Counted from the first letter of the stretch, positions 28,445 to 37,677 are shown. The stretch is 64,000 nt of DNA from Actinomyces culturomici (GCF_900499005.1 NZ_LS991316.1:158190-222189), one strand, 5' to 3'. Translations and numbers: made by a program. Notes: a model not told the origin generated them from the letters alone.

Positions 28445-29277
28445 GCGTCGATAGCTCCAAGAAACCGATCCTCGGGCGCCTCGCCCGCCACGCCGCGCTC
28501 ATCCTCGGTTCGGCAACGGTCCTCGTGCCGTTCCTCTGGATGTTCACAACCTCGTTGCAGACCCGAGCCGAGACCTACACGAATGCCTCGATCCTTCCGA
28601 CCTCGTGGCACTGGGAGAACTATGCGAAGGCGTGGGATGCCGCTCCATTCGCGCAGTACTACCTCAACTCCGCGCTGATGGCGCTCGGCATCGTCATCGG
28701 CCACTTGGCCTTCGACTCGATGGCCGCCTACGCCTTCGCGCGCCTTCGCTTCCCGGCGAAGGATGCGATCTTCGTCGGATTCCTCGCCCTTCTCATGGTC
28801 CCGAGCTTCGTCACGGTGATCCCCCTGTACTCGCTCGTGGCGAATCTCGGCTGGATCGATACGATGACGGCGCTCGTCGTCCCGCGCCTCGCAGACGTCT
28901 TCGGGATCATCCTTCTGAGGCAGTTCTTCACCTCGATACCCGTTGAGCTGGAGGAAGCCGCGCGCATCGACGGATGCAGCCGCCTGTCCGTCTTCTGCCG
29001 GATCATCATCCCGCTGTCCCGTCCGGCGCTCGCGACCCTCGCGATCTTCAGCTTCCTCTTCGCCTGGAACGACTTCCTCTGGCCCCTCCTCGTCACGAAT
29101 ACGGACGAGCACCGGACGATCCAGATCGGCTTGCAAGCATTCGTCGGGCGGTACGGAACCTCGTGGAACTACCTCATGGCCGGGACTCTCACCGCTACGC
29201 TCCCGACAGTGATCGTCTTCCTCTTCTTCCAAAAAGCACTCATCCGCGGCATCGCCGCCTCAGGAATGAAGGAGTGA
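28441..29277 (+). CDS. ABC sugar permease, MalG type
   Basis: 278 residues, six predicted helices. The EAA motif EEAARIDGCSRLSVFCRIII is intact. It pairs with the upstream permease to form the channel. The next gene begins one base after its stop. Confidence 0.95.
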   Translation: MSVDSSKKPILGRLARHAALILGSATVLVPFLWMFTTSLQTRAETYTNASILPTSWHWENYAKAWDAAPFAQYYLNSALMALGIVIGHLAFDSMAAYAFARLRFPAKDAIFVGFLALLMVPSFVTVIPLYSLVANLGWIDTMTALVVPRLADVFGIILLRQFFTSIPVELEEAARIDGCSRLSVFCRIIIPLSRPALATLAIFSFLFAWNDFLWPLLVTNTDEHRTIQIGLQAFVGRYGTSWNYLMAGTLTATLPTVIVFLFFQKALIRGIAASGMKE

Positions 29278-29278
29278 C

Positions 29279-30649
29279 ATGAGCGCCCCCGATTGGCTTC
29301 ATGATGCAGTCTTCTATCAGATCTTCCCGGAACGATTCGCCAACGGCGATCCCTCCATCGACCCGCGAGGAGTCGTCCCCTGGGACAGCGAACCGACCCC
29401 GGACAACTTCTTCGGAGGAGACCTCGCGGGTATCACCCGCAAGCTCGATCATCTCAGCGAGCTCGGGGTCAACGCCCTCTACCTCACGCCGATCTTCAAG
29501 GCCCGCACCAACCACCGCTACGACGCCGAGGACTACTTCTCCATCGATCCCGCTCTCGGGGGCGAAGCCGCCTTCACCTCCCTCATCGAGGCGGCCCACC
29601 GACGGGGGATCCGCGTCGTTCTCGATGCCGTCCTCAATCACTGCGGGAAGACGCACCCCTATTTCCTAGACGCCGTCGAGCGCGAAGCCGACTCGGAGTA
29701 CGTCGATTGGTACTACATCGAGGACTTCCCCGTCGTGAACGCGCCGACACCGAATTATCGGACCTGCTCGGGATGCGAATACCTGCCGAAGTGGAATGTC
29801 CATCATCCCGATGTGCGGCGGCATCACCTCTCCGTCGCCGAGTACTGGATCGACAGGGGGATCGACGGGTGGCGCCTCGACGTCCCCTACTTCATCAACA
29901 TGAACTTCTGGCGCCGCTTCCGTCAGACCGTGAAGGCGAAGTGCGACGACCTGTACATCGTCGCCGAGGAATGGCGCGAGCCCGAACCCTGGCTCGCCGG
30001 TGACACCGCCGACGGGACGATGAATTACACCCTGCGCGACCTGGTCCTCGGCTTCACCGCGGATCGGAGCGTCGACGCCTTCGCCCTCGCGAAGGGGCTC
30101 AATGAATTGCGCGATCGGATCCCCGAGGGATTCCATCACGGAATGCTCAACCTCTTGGGCAGCCACGACACGGAGCGCCTCCTCACCCGGCACGGCCTCG
30201 ATGCCGACTCCGAACTGATCGCCTACGACATCATGTACGCCTGCCAGGGCGCGCCGATGCTCTACTACGGCGACGAAGTGGGGATGCTCGGAGCGAACGA
30301 CCCCGGATGCCGAGGAGGAATGGTCTGGGACATCGCTCAGTGGAACACGAAGATCCTCGATCATGTGCGTTTCCTGGGGCGCATGAGAGGACGCAGCATC
30401 GCTCTGCGCCGGGGCGAACAGGGTCTCCATGCGATCGATGCCGATACCCTTGTCATCATGAGGCGCCATGCGGAGGAAGATTTCGCTGTTCTGGTCCATC
30501 GCGGGCACGGCACGCGCGTGGATCTCCGAGAATTGCCCAGTGCCGATTCGGGGCCCTGGACGGATGAAGACTCGGGCGAGCTGCACGAGGGCGGCGTCAC
30601 CTTCCAAGGAGCGGGATCTCGATTCCTCAAACGGGGGAGGGCGCGATGA
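29279..30649 (+). CDS. GH13 alpha-amylase family enzyme (cyclomaltodextrinase/neopullulanase-like)
   Basis: 456 residues, no signal peptide. DAVFYQIFPERFANGDP is the typical start of this subgroup. Catalytic blocks are GWRLDVPY (nucleophile), YIVAEEW (acid/base) and LLGSHDTERLL. VLDAVLNHCG is the first conserved region. It lacks the separate N-terminal dimerisation domain found in many neopullulanases. It probably shortens imported maltodextrins that the GH13 glucosidase at 24489 then completes. Confidence 0.9.
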   Translation: MSAPDWLHDAVFYQIFPERFANGDPSIDPRGVVPWDSEPTPDNFFGGDLAGITRKLDHLSELGVNALYLTPIFKARTNHRYDAEDYFSIDPALGGEAAFTSLIEAAHRRGIRVVLDAVLNHCGKTHPYFLDAVEREADSEYVDWYYIEDFPVVNAPTPNYRTCSGCEYLPKWNVHHPDVRRHHLSVAEYWIDRGIDGWRLDVPYFINMNFWRRFRQTVKAKCDDLYIVAEEWREPEPWLAGDTADGTMNYTLRDLVLGFTADRSVDAFALAKGLNELRDRIPEGFHHGMLNLLGSHDTERLLTRHGLDADSELIAYDIMYACQGAPMLYYGDEVGMLGANDPGCRGGMVWDIAQWNTKILDHVRFLGRMRGRSIALRRGEQGLHAIDADTLVIMRRHAEEDFAVLVHRGHGTRVDLRELPSADSGPWTDEDSGELHEGGVTFQGAGSRFLKRGRAR

Positions 30650-31692
30650 GACGGACTCAGAAACGCCCGACCTACAAGGACATCGCCGACCGCGTCGGAG
30701 TCTCGAAGTCGACGGTCTCCCTCGCCTTCAGGGATTCCAAACAGCTCTCGGAGAGCACCGTGGAACGCGTGATGGAGGCCGCCCGCGAGCTGGGGTACTC
30801 CCAGGATCCCGCCGCACGGATGCTGCGGACCCGTCGCACGGACTCCTTCGGCGTCCTCCTGCCGCAGCAGATCGACCGCGCCCTCGAGAACCCCTATTAC
30901 GCGATGTTCCTCCAGGGAGTGGGGACGATCTGCCAGCGTGAAGGCCGTACGCTGCTCCTTGTTCCGCCGCTGAAGGGATCGATGCTCAAGGCGATTCCCT
31001 ATGCTGCAGTGGACGGGTTCATCGTTTGCGGTCTTGAGGAGGATCGCGGCGAGGTGCAGGCCCTCCGGCAGAGGGGGATCCCGACCGTCATGGTGGATGG
31101 GGAGGATCACGAGGGATTCCCGTCGATCGGCGTCGATGAGGAATCGGGCACCCGCCAGCTGATGGAGCACCTCCTCCGCCTCGGGCACCGGCGTTTCGCA
31201 TTCCTCGTCATCGACACCGATCGGGGAGACGATGAATCGCGATGGCGGGGCGCCGTGAAGAAGAGGATCGACGCGATCGCCGATGTGCTCCGCAGTGAAG
31301 GGATGGGGCTGCGCTCCCCAGGCATTTCGGTTCTGCAAGTCCCCTCGACTCGCGAAGGCGGCGTCCGAGCCTTCGAGAGAATACGGAACGGCACCGATCG
31401 CCCCACGGCGATCGTCGCCTTCAGCGACATCATCGCCCTCGGAGTCCTCGACGCGGCGCACCGCGCGGGAGTCGACGTGCCCGGACAGGTGTCGGTTTCC
31501 GGATTCGATGACATCGGGGAAGCACTGACGGTCCGGCCAGGACTGACGACCGTGCATCAGGCGATCATCACCAAGGGGCGCCTCGCCGCGGAGTTCCTCG
31601 TTGAGGAGATGTCCCGGGAAGAGGGAAGATCCCGTCGAGAGGTCCTTGAAACGACCCTTCTGGTGAGGGACTCGACCGGACCTGCCGCCTGA
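30646..31692 (+). CDS. LacI-family transcriptional regulator
   Basis: 348 residues, overlapping the amylase stop by ATGA. The N-terminal helix-turn-helix and hinge (YKDIADRVGVSKSTVSLAF, about residues 9-27) precede a periplasmic-binding-like sensor domain (FGVLLPQQID..., TAIVAFSDIIALGVLDAAH, VSVSGFDDIGEAL). As the last gene of the operon it most likely controls it in response to a sugar. Confidence 0.94.
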   Translation: MRRTQKRPTYKDIADRVGVSKSTVSLAFRDSKQLSESTVERVMEAARELGYSQDPAARMLRTRRTDSFGVLLPQQIDRALENPYYAMFLQGVGTICQREGRTLLLVPPLKGSMLKAIPYAAVDGFIVCGLEEDRGEVQALRQRGIPTVMVDGEDHEGFPSIGVDEESGTRQLMEHLLRLGHRRFAFLVIDTDRGDDESRWRGAVKKRIDAIADVLRSEGMGLRSPGISVLQVPSTREGGVRAFERIRNGTDRPTAIVAFSDIIALGVLDAAHRAGVDVPGQVSVSGFDDIGEALTVRPGLTTVHQAIITKGRLAAEFLVEEMSREEGRSRREVLETTLLVRDSTGPAA

Positions 31693-31759
31693 GAACCCGA
31701 GGTGCGGCGAGCGGACGCTGAAGCGCAAAGGAAAAGGAGGGGATCGGCGCGCACGCCGA

Positions 31760-31765
31760 TAGCAT
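31760..31765 (+). promoter_or_regulatory. -10 box of a leaderless transcript (glucokinase)
   Basis: TAGCAT ends 6 nt before the ATG at 31772, so the first transcribed base should be at or next to the start codon. Confidence 0.55.
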
Positions 31766-31771
31766 GGGGGC

Positions 31772-32521
31772 ATGTCCGAACCCATGACCCTCGCCATCGA
31801 TTGCGGCGGAGGCGGCATCAAGGGATCCGTCCTCGATCCGCGCGGGACGATGGTCGCCAAGCCCCTCAGAGTGCCGACCCCGTATCCGCTGCCGCCGTCG
31901 CTGCTCGTCGACACCGTCCGCGGGCTAGCCGAGCGCCTGCCCGCCGCGGACCGCGTGACGATGGGCATGCCGGGAATGATCCGGCACGGCATCGTCATCG
32001 CGACGCCCCACTACATCACGAGATCCGGCCCGCGCTCCAAGGTCGTGCCCGAACTCGTCGAGGAGTGGAAGAACTTCGACATGGGGAGGGCGATCGGCCG
32101 CAGCCTCGGCCTGCCGACGAAGGTATGGAACGACGCGGAGGTCGCCGGTGCGGGCGTCATCACCGGCACCGGCCTGGAAATGATCATCACCCTGGGCACG
32201 GGGCTGGGCAACGCCGTCTTCGACGCGGGCGCCCTCGCCCCGCACGTCGAGGTCTCCCAGGGTTTCGTCCGTTGGGGCCTCACCTACGACGACTACATCG
32301 GCGAGCATGAGCGCCTCCGGCTCGGCGACGCCCACTGGTCGCGGCGCGTGCGTCGCATCGTCGACGGTCTGCGCCCGATGTACATGTGGGACCGCCTTTA
32401 CATCGGCGGCGGCAATTCGAAGCGCATCACCGCCGCGAACCGGGCGAGGCTGGGCGACGACGTCGTCATCGTCCCGAACGACGCGGGGATCATCGGGGGA
32501 GTGCGCGCATGGGAGAAGTGA
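31772..32521 (+). CDS. ppgK: ROK-family polyphosphate-type glucokinase
   Basis: 249 residues. The phosphate-binding loop AIDCGGGGIKGSVLD, the catalytic region NDAEVAGAG, and the GTGLGNAVFDAG loop match polyphosphate/ATP glucokinases of actinobacteria. It would phosphorylate the glucose released by the two GH13 enzymes. The first loop reads CGGGG where IGGSG is more usual. truA starts 13 bp inside its end. Confidence 0.85.
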   Translation: MSEPMTLAIDCGGGGIKGSVLDPRGTMVAKPLRVPTPYPLPPSLLVDTVRGLAERLPAADRVTMGMPGMIRHGIVIATPHYITRSGPRSKVVPELVEEWKNFDMGRAIGRSLGLPTKVWNDAEVAGAGVITGTGLEMIITLGTGLGNAVFDAGALAPHVEVSQGFVRWGLTYDDYIGEHERLRLGDAHWSRRVRRIVDGLRPMYMWDRLYIGGGNSKRITAANRARLGDDVVIVPNDAGIIGGVRAWEK

Positions 32522-33486
32522 CGGTCACGGCGATCCCGGGGGACGAGGGCGGGACTCCGTTCGGCCAAGGGGAGGGGACGAGCCTGCGCGTCCGCCTCGA
32601 CCTCGCCTATGACGGCACGGACTTCCACGGATGGGCCGCACAACCCGGGCTCCGTACAGTTCAAGGAGAACTCGAAGCCGCCCTCGCCCTCGTTCTTCGT
32701 GGGCCCGTCGCTTTGACGGTGGCGGGGCGCACCGACGCGGGCGTTCACGCCCGGCACCAGGTCGCGCACATGGACCTCCCGGTGGAGGCGTGGCGCGCCC
32801 TCGTGCCGCGCCGGGCTCAGCCGGGCGACGGGGCTGCGATCGGCGAGGGCCTGGTGCGAAGGCTCAACGTTCTGCTGGGGCAGGCGCGCGCCCGCTGGGC
32901 GCGCGCGCACGGCCTGCGTGAGCCTCACGGATCCTCGGATGCGGTGATCGTGAGCGCGACCCCGGTCAGCGCCGCCTTCGACGCGCGCTTCTCCGCCCTC
33001 GGCAGGCGCTACTGCTACCGGCTGGCCGACGGGGCGCCCGATCCTCAGCGGCGCCGCAATGTGCTGAGCGCGCCCGGGGGGCTGGACACGGCGGCGATGA
33101 ACGCCGGCGCGCGCCTTCTGCTCGGCGAGCACGACTTCCTCTCCTACTGCCGCCCCCGTGAGGGCGCGACGACGATCCGGACCCTCACGCGCTTCGAGTT
33201 CACGCGCACGGAGCGCATCATCGAATGCCGCGTCGAGGCGGACGCCTTCTGCCACTCGATGGTCCGTTCGCTCGTCGGGGCGGCCCTCGAAGTCGGGCGC
33301 GGCAGGCGCGCCCCCGAGTGGATGGGGGAGCTCCTGGCGGGCTGCTCCCGGATCTCGGCGGCGCCGATCGCGCCCGCGCACGGACTGAGCCTCGAGGGCG
33401 TCGACTATCCGCCCGAGGCGGAATGGGCGGCGAGGGCGCTCCGTGCGCGCGCCCGCAGGGATGAAGTCGGAGGCTGTTGCGGCTGA
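32509..33486 (+). CDS. truA: tRNA pseudouridine38-40 synthase
   Basis: 325 residues. The catalytic aspartate lies in VAGRTDAGVHARHQVAH; DLAYDGTDFHGWAAQPG and LLGEHDFLSYCRP are also typical. The ATG at 32509 lies inside the glucokinase gene with GGGGGAG upstream, giving an N-terminal extension of about 25 residues; a later start is possible. Insertions around residues 100-140 are Ala/Arg-rich. It precedes rplM-rpsI as in many bacteria. Confidence 0.93.
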   Translation: MGEVTVTAIPGDEGGTPFGQGEGTSLRVRLDLAYDGTDFHGWAAQPGLRTVQGELEAALALVLRGPVALTVAGRTDAGVHARHQVAHMDLPVEAWRALVPRRAQPGDGAAIGEGLVRRLNVLLGQARARWARAHGLREPHGSSDAVIVSATPVSAAFDARFSALGRRYCYRLADGAPDPQRRRNVLSAPGGLDTAAMNAGARLLLGEHDFLSYCRPREGATTIRTLTRFEFTRTERIIECRVEADAFCHSMVRSLVGAALEVGRGRRAPEWMGELLAGCSRISAAPIAPAHGLSLEGVDYPPEAEWAARALRARARRDEVGGCCG

Positions 33487-33585
33487 TCCGCGCGTCCGCG
33501 TCGGCGCGCGGCGGTCATGCGGCTCCGCGCCCCGCCATCGTCCCCGAAGCGCCTCTGAGTGATCCGACACAGTGCCCACGGCGCT

Positions 33586-33615
33586 TTGACCGGCCGGGCG
33601 CGCCCCGGATAGACT
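33586..33615 (+). promoter_or_regulatory. Promoter of rplM-rpsI
   Basis: TTGACC (33586) and TAGACT (33610) are separated by 18 bp, one of the best promoter matches in the window. Transcription would begin near 33622, at a small hairpin (GACGC-TGT-GCGTC, 33620-33632), with a leader of about 140 nt. No gene is seen in the leader. Confidence 0.65.
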
Positions 33616-33762
33616 GATTGACGCTGTGCGTCAGCAGCTCCTTCGGTGTCTCCCACTCGCCGTCGAGCAGCGGCCGACGCCTCGCGCGAACCGTTTCATC
33701 GTGAGCGCGGATCGAACATCAGGTCCGCAGCTCCATGACCGAAAGAATTGAAGGTTACGCCC

Positions 33763-34206
33763 GTGCGCACCTATTCACCCAAGCCCGGGGACGCGGACAA
33801 GAAGTGGTACGTCATCGACGCCACCGATGTCGTCCTCGGCCGCCTGGCGGCCCAGGTTGCCGCCATTCTCCGTGGGAAGCACAAGCCGACGTTCGCCCCT
33901 CACATGGACATGGGCGACAACGTCATCATCATCAATGCGGACAAGGTCGTTCTGACCGGTAAGAAGCTCGAGCAGAAGATGGCGTACCGCCACTCCGGGC
34001 GTCCCGGCGGTCTGACCGCGACCTCCTACCGCGACCTCATGGCCAAGGCGCCTGAGCGCGCGGTCGAGAAGGCCGTCCGCGGCATGCTTCCCCACAACAG
34101 CCTCGGCCGCGCGCAGTTCAAGAAGCTGCACGTCTACGTCGGCGCTGAGCACCCGCACGCCGGCCAGTCGCCGGTTCCCTACGAGATCACCCAGGTGGCC
34201 CAGTGA
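33763..34206 (+). CDS. rplM: 50S ribosomal protein L13
   Basis: 147 residues from a GTG with GAAGG upstream; a TTG at 33748 is in frame but the shorter form matches the family. [37 protein letters not shown] and [18 protein letters not shown] sequence identify L13. It is coupled to rpsI, as nearly always. Confidence 0.98.
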   Translation: MRTYSPKPGDADKKWYVIDATDVVLGRLAAQVAAILRGKHKPTFAPHMDMGDNVIIINADKVVLTGKKLEQKMAYRHSGRPGGLTATSYRDLMAKAPERAVEKAVRGMLPHNSLGRAQFKKLHVYVGAEHPHAGQSPVPYEITQVAQ

Positions 34207-34250
34207 GCGCCTCGCGCCGCTGAGCACCGACATAAGCACTGAGGAGAACC

Positions 34251-34742
34251 GTGGCTGAGACCACCGAAATCGTCGAGCTGGATGAGGAGAACGCCCCCAG
34301 CTCGTACACGACCGAGACCGAGACGGCGCCCGTCGGCGCCGGCCAGTCCATCACCGCGCCCGGCGCGGGCCTGGGCCGCCGCAAGGAGGCCGTCGCCCGC
34401 GTTCGCCTGGTTCCCGGAACCGGCGAGTGGAAGATCAACGGACGCACCCTCGAGGACTACTTCCCGAACAAGCTCCACCAGCAGCTCGTGAAGTCGCCCT
34501 TCGTCCTTCTCGACCTCGAAGGCCGCTTCGACGTCATCGCCCGCATCAACGGCGGCGGCATTTCCGGCCAGGCGGGCGCCCTGCGCCTCGGCATCTCGCG
34601 CGCTCTCAACGAGATCGACCGCGACGCCAACCGCCCCGCGCTCAAGAAGGCGGGCTTCCTGACCCGCGACGCGCGCGCCATCGAGCGCAAGAAGGCCGGC
34701 CTCAAGAAGGCCCGCAAGGCCCCGCAGTACTCGAAGCGCTGA
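34251..34742 (+). CDS. rpsI: 30S ribosomal protein S9
   Basis: 163 residues with a GTG start after GAGGAG. An acidic N-terminal extension of about 40 residues, common in actinobacteria, precedes [36 protein letters not shown] and the tail [12 protein letters not shown], whose last residues touch P-site tRNA, are conserved. Confidence 0.98.
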   Translation: MAETTEIVELDEENAPSSYTTETETAPVGAGQSITAPGAGLGRRKEAVARVRLVPGTGEWKINGRTLEDYFPNKLHQQLVKSPFVLLDLEGRFDVIARINGGGISGQAGALRLGISRALNEIDRDANRPALKKAGFLTRDARAIERKKAGLKKARKAPQYSKR

Positions 34743-34765
34743 TCGGCGCCCGATTCCTGCACCTG

Positions 34766-34800
34766 CGGCCCCGCTCCTCGGATTCACGAGGGCGGGGCCG
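34766..34800. terminator. Dispersed palindrome acting as hairpin after rpsI
   Basis: CGGCCCCGCTCCTCG and CGAGGGCGGGGCCG form a long GC-rich hairpin 24 bp after rpsI. It belongs to the palindrome family of 20134. No T-tract is present. Confidence 0.6.
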
Positions 34801-34818
34801 CGGTCTGTTTCCGTGGGA

Positions 34819-34905
34819 AAGGTGATGCTCTCGACGGGGCAAGGTGATGCTTTCGACGGGGCAAGGTGATGCTCTCGGCGGTCTTCGCCGAGAGCATCAC
34901 CTTGC
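34819..34905. repeat. 22-bp AATGC-family array ending in a 20-bp perfect hairpin
   Basis: Three direct units begin at 34819, 34841 and 34863 (AAGGTGATGCTCTCGRCG). The third meets an inverted copy: AAGGTGATGCTCTCGGCG, loop GTCTT, CGCCGAGAGCATCACCTT, extended two more pairs (34861-34905). The rest of the 34743-35105 gap has another palindrome at 34945 and no gene. Confidence 0.9.
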
Positions 34906-34944
34906 TCGATCGAGGGGACGTGTTCTCCCCTCCTGCAACACACC

Positions 34945-34972
34945 GCCCCGGCCTCGTCGATCGTCGATGAGG
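34945..34972. repeat. Dispersed palindrome, near-complete copy
   Basis: GCCCCGGCCTCGTCGATCGT followed by CGATGAGG; the left arm is exact and the right arm partly degraded. Confidence 0.65.
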
Positions 34973-35028
34973 AGCGCGACGGCGGAGGACGCCCGTCGAC
35001 CAACGGGCCGATCGCCGGGCCGGGCGGG

Positions 35029-35034
35029 TAGGCT
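35029..35034 (+). promoter_or_regulatory. Candidate -10 box for glmM
   Basis: TAGGCT lies 71 bp before the glmM start, similar to boxes before ribosomal genes here. No clear -35. Confidence 0.3.
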
Positions 35035-35105
35035 GGGCGCAGTGCCCGGCGCGGGCTTCGGGGCCCGGCCGTCGGCGACTGACCAGTCACGAGTAAGGAC
35101 GACAT

Positions 35106-36467
35106 ATGGCTCGAATGTTCGGCACCGACGGCGTGCGCGGACTCGCGAACGACCTCCTCACCCCCGCGCTCGCGGTCCAGCTGGGACAGGCGGCGGCGCG
35201 CGTCCTCACGCGCGACGTGCCCGCGGGCAAGCGCTCGCGCTCCGGGCGGCCGCGCGCCATCGTCGGCCGCGACACCCGCGCGAGCGGCGAGTTCCTCGAC
35301 CACGCGATCTCGGCGGGCCTCGCCTCCTCCGGCGTCGACGTCACCCGCGTCGGCGTCCTGCCGACCCCCGCCATCGCGCACCTCACCGCGACGCAGGACA
35401 TCGACCTCGGCGTCGTCATCTCGGCGTCGCACAACCCCTTCCAGGACAACGGCATCAAGTTCTTCGCGCGCGGCGGCTATAAGCTCGACGACGCGCTCGA
35501 GGACGAGATCGAGGCGCTCCTCGGCACAGTCGACGACCTCCCGACCGGTGCCGGCGTCGGCCGTGTCATCAAGGGCGAGACCGTCGCCGACCAGAACTAC
35601 ATCAACCACCTCGTCGACTCGGTCGCCACCGACCTGTCGGGACTGCGCATCGTCGTCGACGCCTCGAACGGCGCCGCGTCCTCCGTGGGCCCGGCGGCCC
35701 TGCGCGCCGCCGGCGCCGAGGTCATCGTCATCAACGCCTCCCCGGACGGCCTCAACATCAACGCCGACTGCGGCTCGACCCACCCCGAGCAGCTCCAGAA
35801 CTACGTCGTCTCCGTCCACGCGGACATGGGCGTCGCCTACGACGGCGACGCCGACCGGTGCCTCGCGGTCGACGCCGAGGGCAACCTCGTCGACGGCGAC
35901 CAGATCATGGGCCTCCTCGCGCTCGGCATGAAGGAGGACGGCACGCTCGGCTCCGACACGCTCGTCGTCACCGTCATGTCGAACCTCGGCCTCATCCTCG
36001 CGATGAAGGAGCACGGCATCCGCACCGTCCAGACCGGCGTCGGCGACCGCTACGTCCTCGAGAAGATGCTTCAGGGCGGCTACACGCTCGGCGGCGAGCA
36101 GTCCGGCCACGTCATCGATTCGCTCCATGCGACGACTGGCGACGGCGTCCTCACCTCGCTGCGCGTCGCGGCCCGCATGAAGCGGACCGGCAAGTCGCTC
36201 GCCGAACTCGCCTCGATCGTCACCCGTCTCCCGCAGACGCTCATCAACGTCAAGGGCGTCGACAAGGCCGCCGCCGGAACGAACTCCGCCGTTCAGTCGG
36301 CGGTCGCCGCCGCCGAAGCGGAGCTCGGCGAGACCGGCCGCGTCCTCCTGCGCCCCTCGGGCACCGAGCCCCTCGTCCGCGTCATGGTCGAGGCCGCCAC
36401 CCAGGAGCAGGCCGACGGCGTCGCCCAGCGCCTCGCGGACGTCGTCAAGGAGAACCTCTCCCTCTGA
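35106..36467 (+). CDS. glmM: Phosphoglucosamine mutase
   Basis: 453 residues, typical length. The active-site phosphoserine lies in [18 protein letters not shown], the metal-binding loop is YDGDADRCL, the sugar loop GGEQSGHVI, and the phosphate site [14 protein letters not shown]. It converts glucosamine-6-phosphate to glucosamine-1-phosphate for UDP-GlcNAc and cell-wall synthesis. glmS, its pathway partner, lies 1.5 kb downstream beyond coaA. Confidence 0.98.
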   Translation: MARMFGTDGVRGLANDLLTPALAVQLGQAAARVLTRDVPAGKRSRSGRPRAIVGRDTRASGEFLDHAISAGLASSGVDVTRVGVLPTPAIAHLTATQDIDLGVVISASHNPFQDNGIKFFARGGYKLDDALEDEIEALLGTVDDLPTGAGVGRVIKGETVADQNYINHLVDSVATDLSGLRIVVDASNGAASSVGPAALRAAGAEVIVINASPDGLNINADCGSTHPEQLQNYVVSVHADMGVAYDGDADRCLAVDAEGNLVDGDQIMGLLALGMKEDGTLGSDTLVVTVMSNLGLILAMKEHGIRTVQTGVGDRYVLEKMLQGGYTLGGEQSGHVIDSLHATTGDGVLTSLRVAARMKRTGKSLAELASIVTRLPQTLINVKGVDKAAAGTNSAVQSAVAAAEAELGETGRVLLRPSGTEPLVRVMVEAATQEQADGVAQRLADVVKENLSL

Positions 36468-36484
36468 GATCCGACCCCCGGTTC

Positions 36485-36522
36485 GCGGCGTCGCCCTGCG
36501 GGGCGGCGCCGCTTCCGTTTTC
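36485..36522 (+). terminator. Terminator after glmM
   Basis: GCGGCGTCGCCC pairs with GGGCGGCGCCGC (one G-U pair) around TGCG, followed by TTCCGTTTTCCC. It lies 18 bp after the stop. Confidence 0.8.
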
Positions 36523-36523
36523 C

Positions 36524-36560
36524 CATCGACGAGGGCGGGGCCGCGTCCTCGTCGATCGGG
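36524..36560. repeat. Two palindrome halves, arms reversed
   Basis: CATCGACGAGGGCGGGGC is followed at once by CGCGTCCTCGTCGATCGGG, so right and left arms occur in swapped order and form a new inverted repeat (ATCGACGAGG / CCTCGTCGAT). Confidence 0.6.
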
Positions 36561-36631
36561 AGCGGACGTGGGAAGGCGCCGGGCGGGCGTCGCGTGCGCT
36601 GAGGGCGGGCGCCGCATCCCCTCGACGGAGC

Positions 36632-36676
36632 AAGGTGATGCTTTCGGCGCGCGAAAGTAATGCTCTCGGCGAGGGG
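36632..36676. repeat. 22-bp AATGC-family units, two copies
   Basis: AAGGTGATGCTTTCGGCG (36632) and AAAGTAATGCTCTCGGCG (36654) lie 22 bp apart in the convergent gap between glmM and coaA. Confidence 0.8.
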
Positions 36677-36720
36677 AGGGGACGGAGTAGGGCGAGGCGA
36701 GGGGGACGGCGAAGGGGAGG

Positions 36721-37677
36721 TCAGTCCTTGCGGAGGAGCAGCGACTCGACCCGGTGGGAGCGGTCCTTCTTGAAGATCATCGTCGCGCGCTCGCGCGTCG
36801 GCGCGATGTTCTCGCGCAGGTTCGGCAGGTTGATCGCCGACCACACCATGCGGGCGGTCGTCTCCGCCTCCTCGTCCGTGAGGCCCGCGTAGGTGCGGAA
36901 GAACGAGTCCTCGCGCGAGAATGCCGTGCGGCGCAACTCGAGGAAGCGGTCGACGTACCACTGCTCGATGTCCGGCTCCTCGGCGTCCACGTAGATCGAG
37001 AAGTCGAAGTAGTCCGACACCGCGACGCCGCGCGCCCCCGGGTGGACGCGCGGCGGCTGGAGGACGTTGAGGCCCTCGACGATGAGGATGTCGGGGGACT
37101 GGATCTTCAGCGTCTCGCCCTCGACGATGTCGTAGACGACGTGGGAGTAGACCGGGACCTCGAGCTCCGGCGCTCCTGACTTCACGGCCGCGAGGAACTC
37201 GAGGAGCGCGGGGCGGTCGTAGGACTCGGGGAAGCCCTTCCGCGCGAGGATGCCCTTCGACTCGAGGACCGCATTCGGGTAGAGAAAACCGTCCGTCGTC
37301 ACGAGGTCGACGCGCGGCGTGTGCGCCCAGCGCTGGAGGAGCAGCTGGAGGAGGCGCGCGACCGTCGACTTGCCGACCGCGACCGAACCCGCGATCCCGA
37401 TGACGAAGGGCGTGTCGACCGCGCGGTCCTCGCCGAGGAAGTCGCGGCGCTCGCGGGCCGTGCGGCGGCGGCCATCGACGTAGAGCTGGAGGAGCGCCGA
37501 CAGCGGACGGTAGATCGCGTCGACCTCCGACATGTCGATCGGGTCGCCGAGCGAGGCGATCCGGTCGATGTCCGCCTGCGTGAGCGGCAGGGGAGTGCGA
37601 TCGGCGAGGCGGTCCCACTCCGCGCGTTCGAAGCGGGCGAAGGGGCTGATGGCGCGAAGGTCCGTACGGGAGGTCAC
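36721..37677 (-). CDS. coaA: Type I pantothenate kinase
   Basis: 318 residues read from a GTG at 37677. The P-loop GSVAVGKST (residues 97-105), VDLVTTDGFLYPNAVL, GFPESYD and INLPNLRENIAPTRERA are diagnostic of bacterial CoaA. It catalyses the first, feedback-controlled step of CoA synthesis. CACAAT lies 6 nt upstream of the GTG, fitting a leaderless transcript; an in-frame ATG about 36 bp further upstream is the alternative start. It is divergent from glmS and convergent with glmM. Confidence 0.95.
   Translation of the reverse strand: MTSRTDLRAISPFARFERAEWDRLADRTPLPLTQADIDRIASLGDPIDMSEVDAIYRPLSALLQLYVDGRRRTARERRDFLGEDRAVDTPFVIGIAGSVAVGKSTVARLLQLLLQRWAHTPRVDLVTTDGFLYPNAVLESKGILARKGFPESYDRPALLEFLAAVKSGAPELEVPVYSHVVYDIVEGETLKIQSPDILIVEGLNVLQPPRVHPGARGVAVSDYFDFSIYVDAEEPDIEQWYVDRFLELRRTAFSREDSFFRTYAGLTDEEAETTARMVWSAINLPNLRENIAPTRERATMIFKKDRSHRVESLLLRKD

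Noticed and set aside
35041..35105. A leaderless upstream frame before glmM starting at a GTG after TAGGCT
   Set aside because: It has no early stop and runs out of frame into glmM, so it is not a credible leader peptide.
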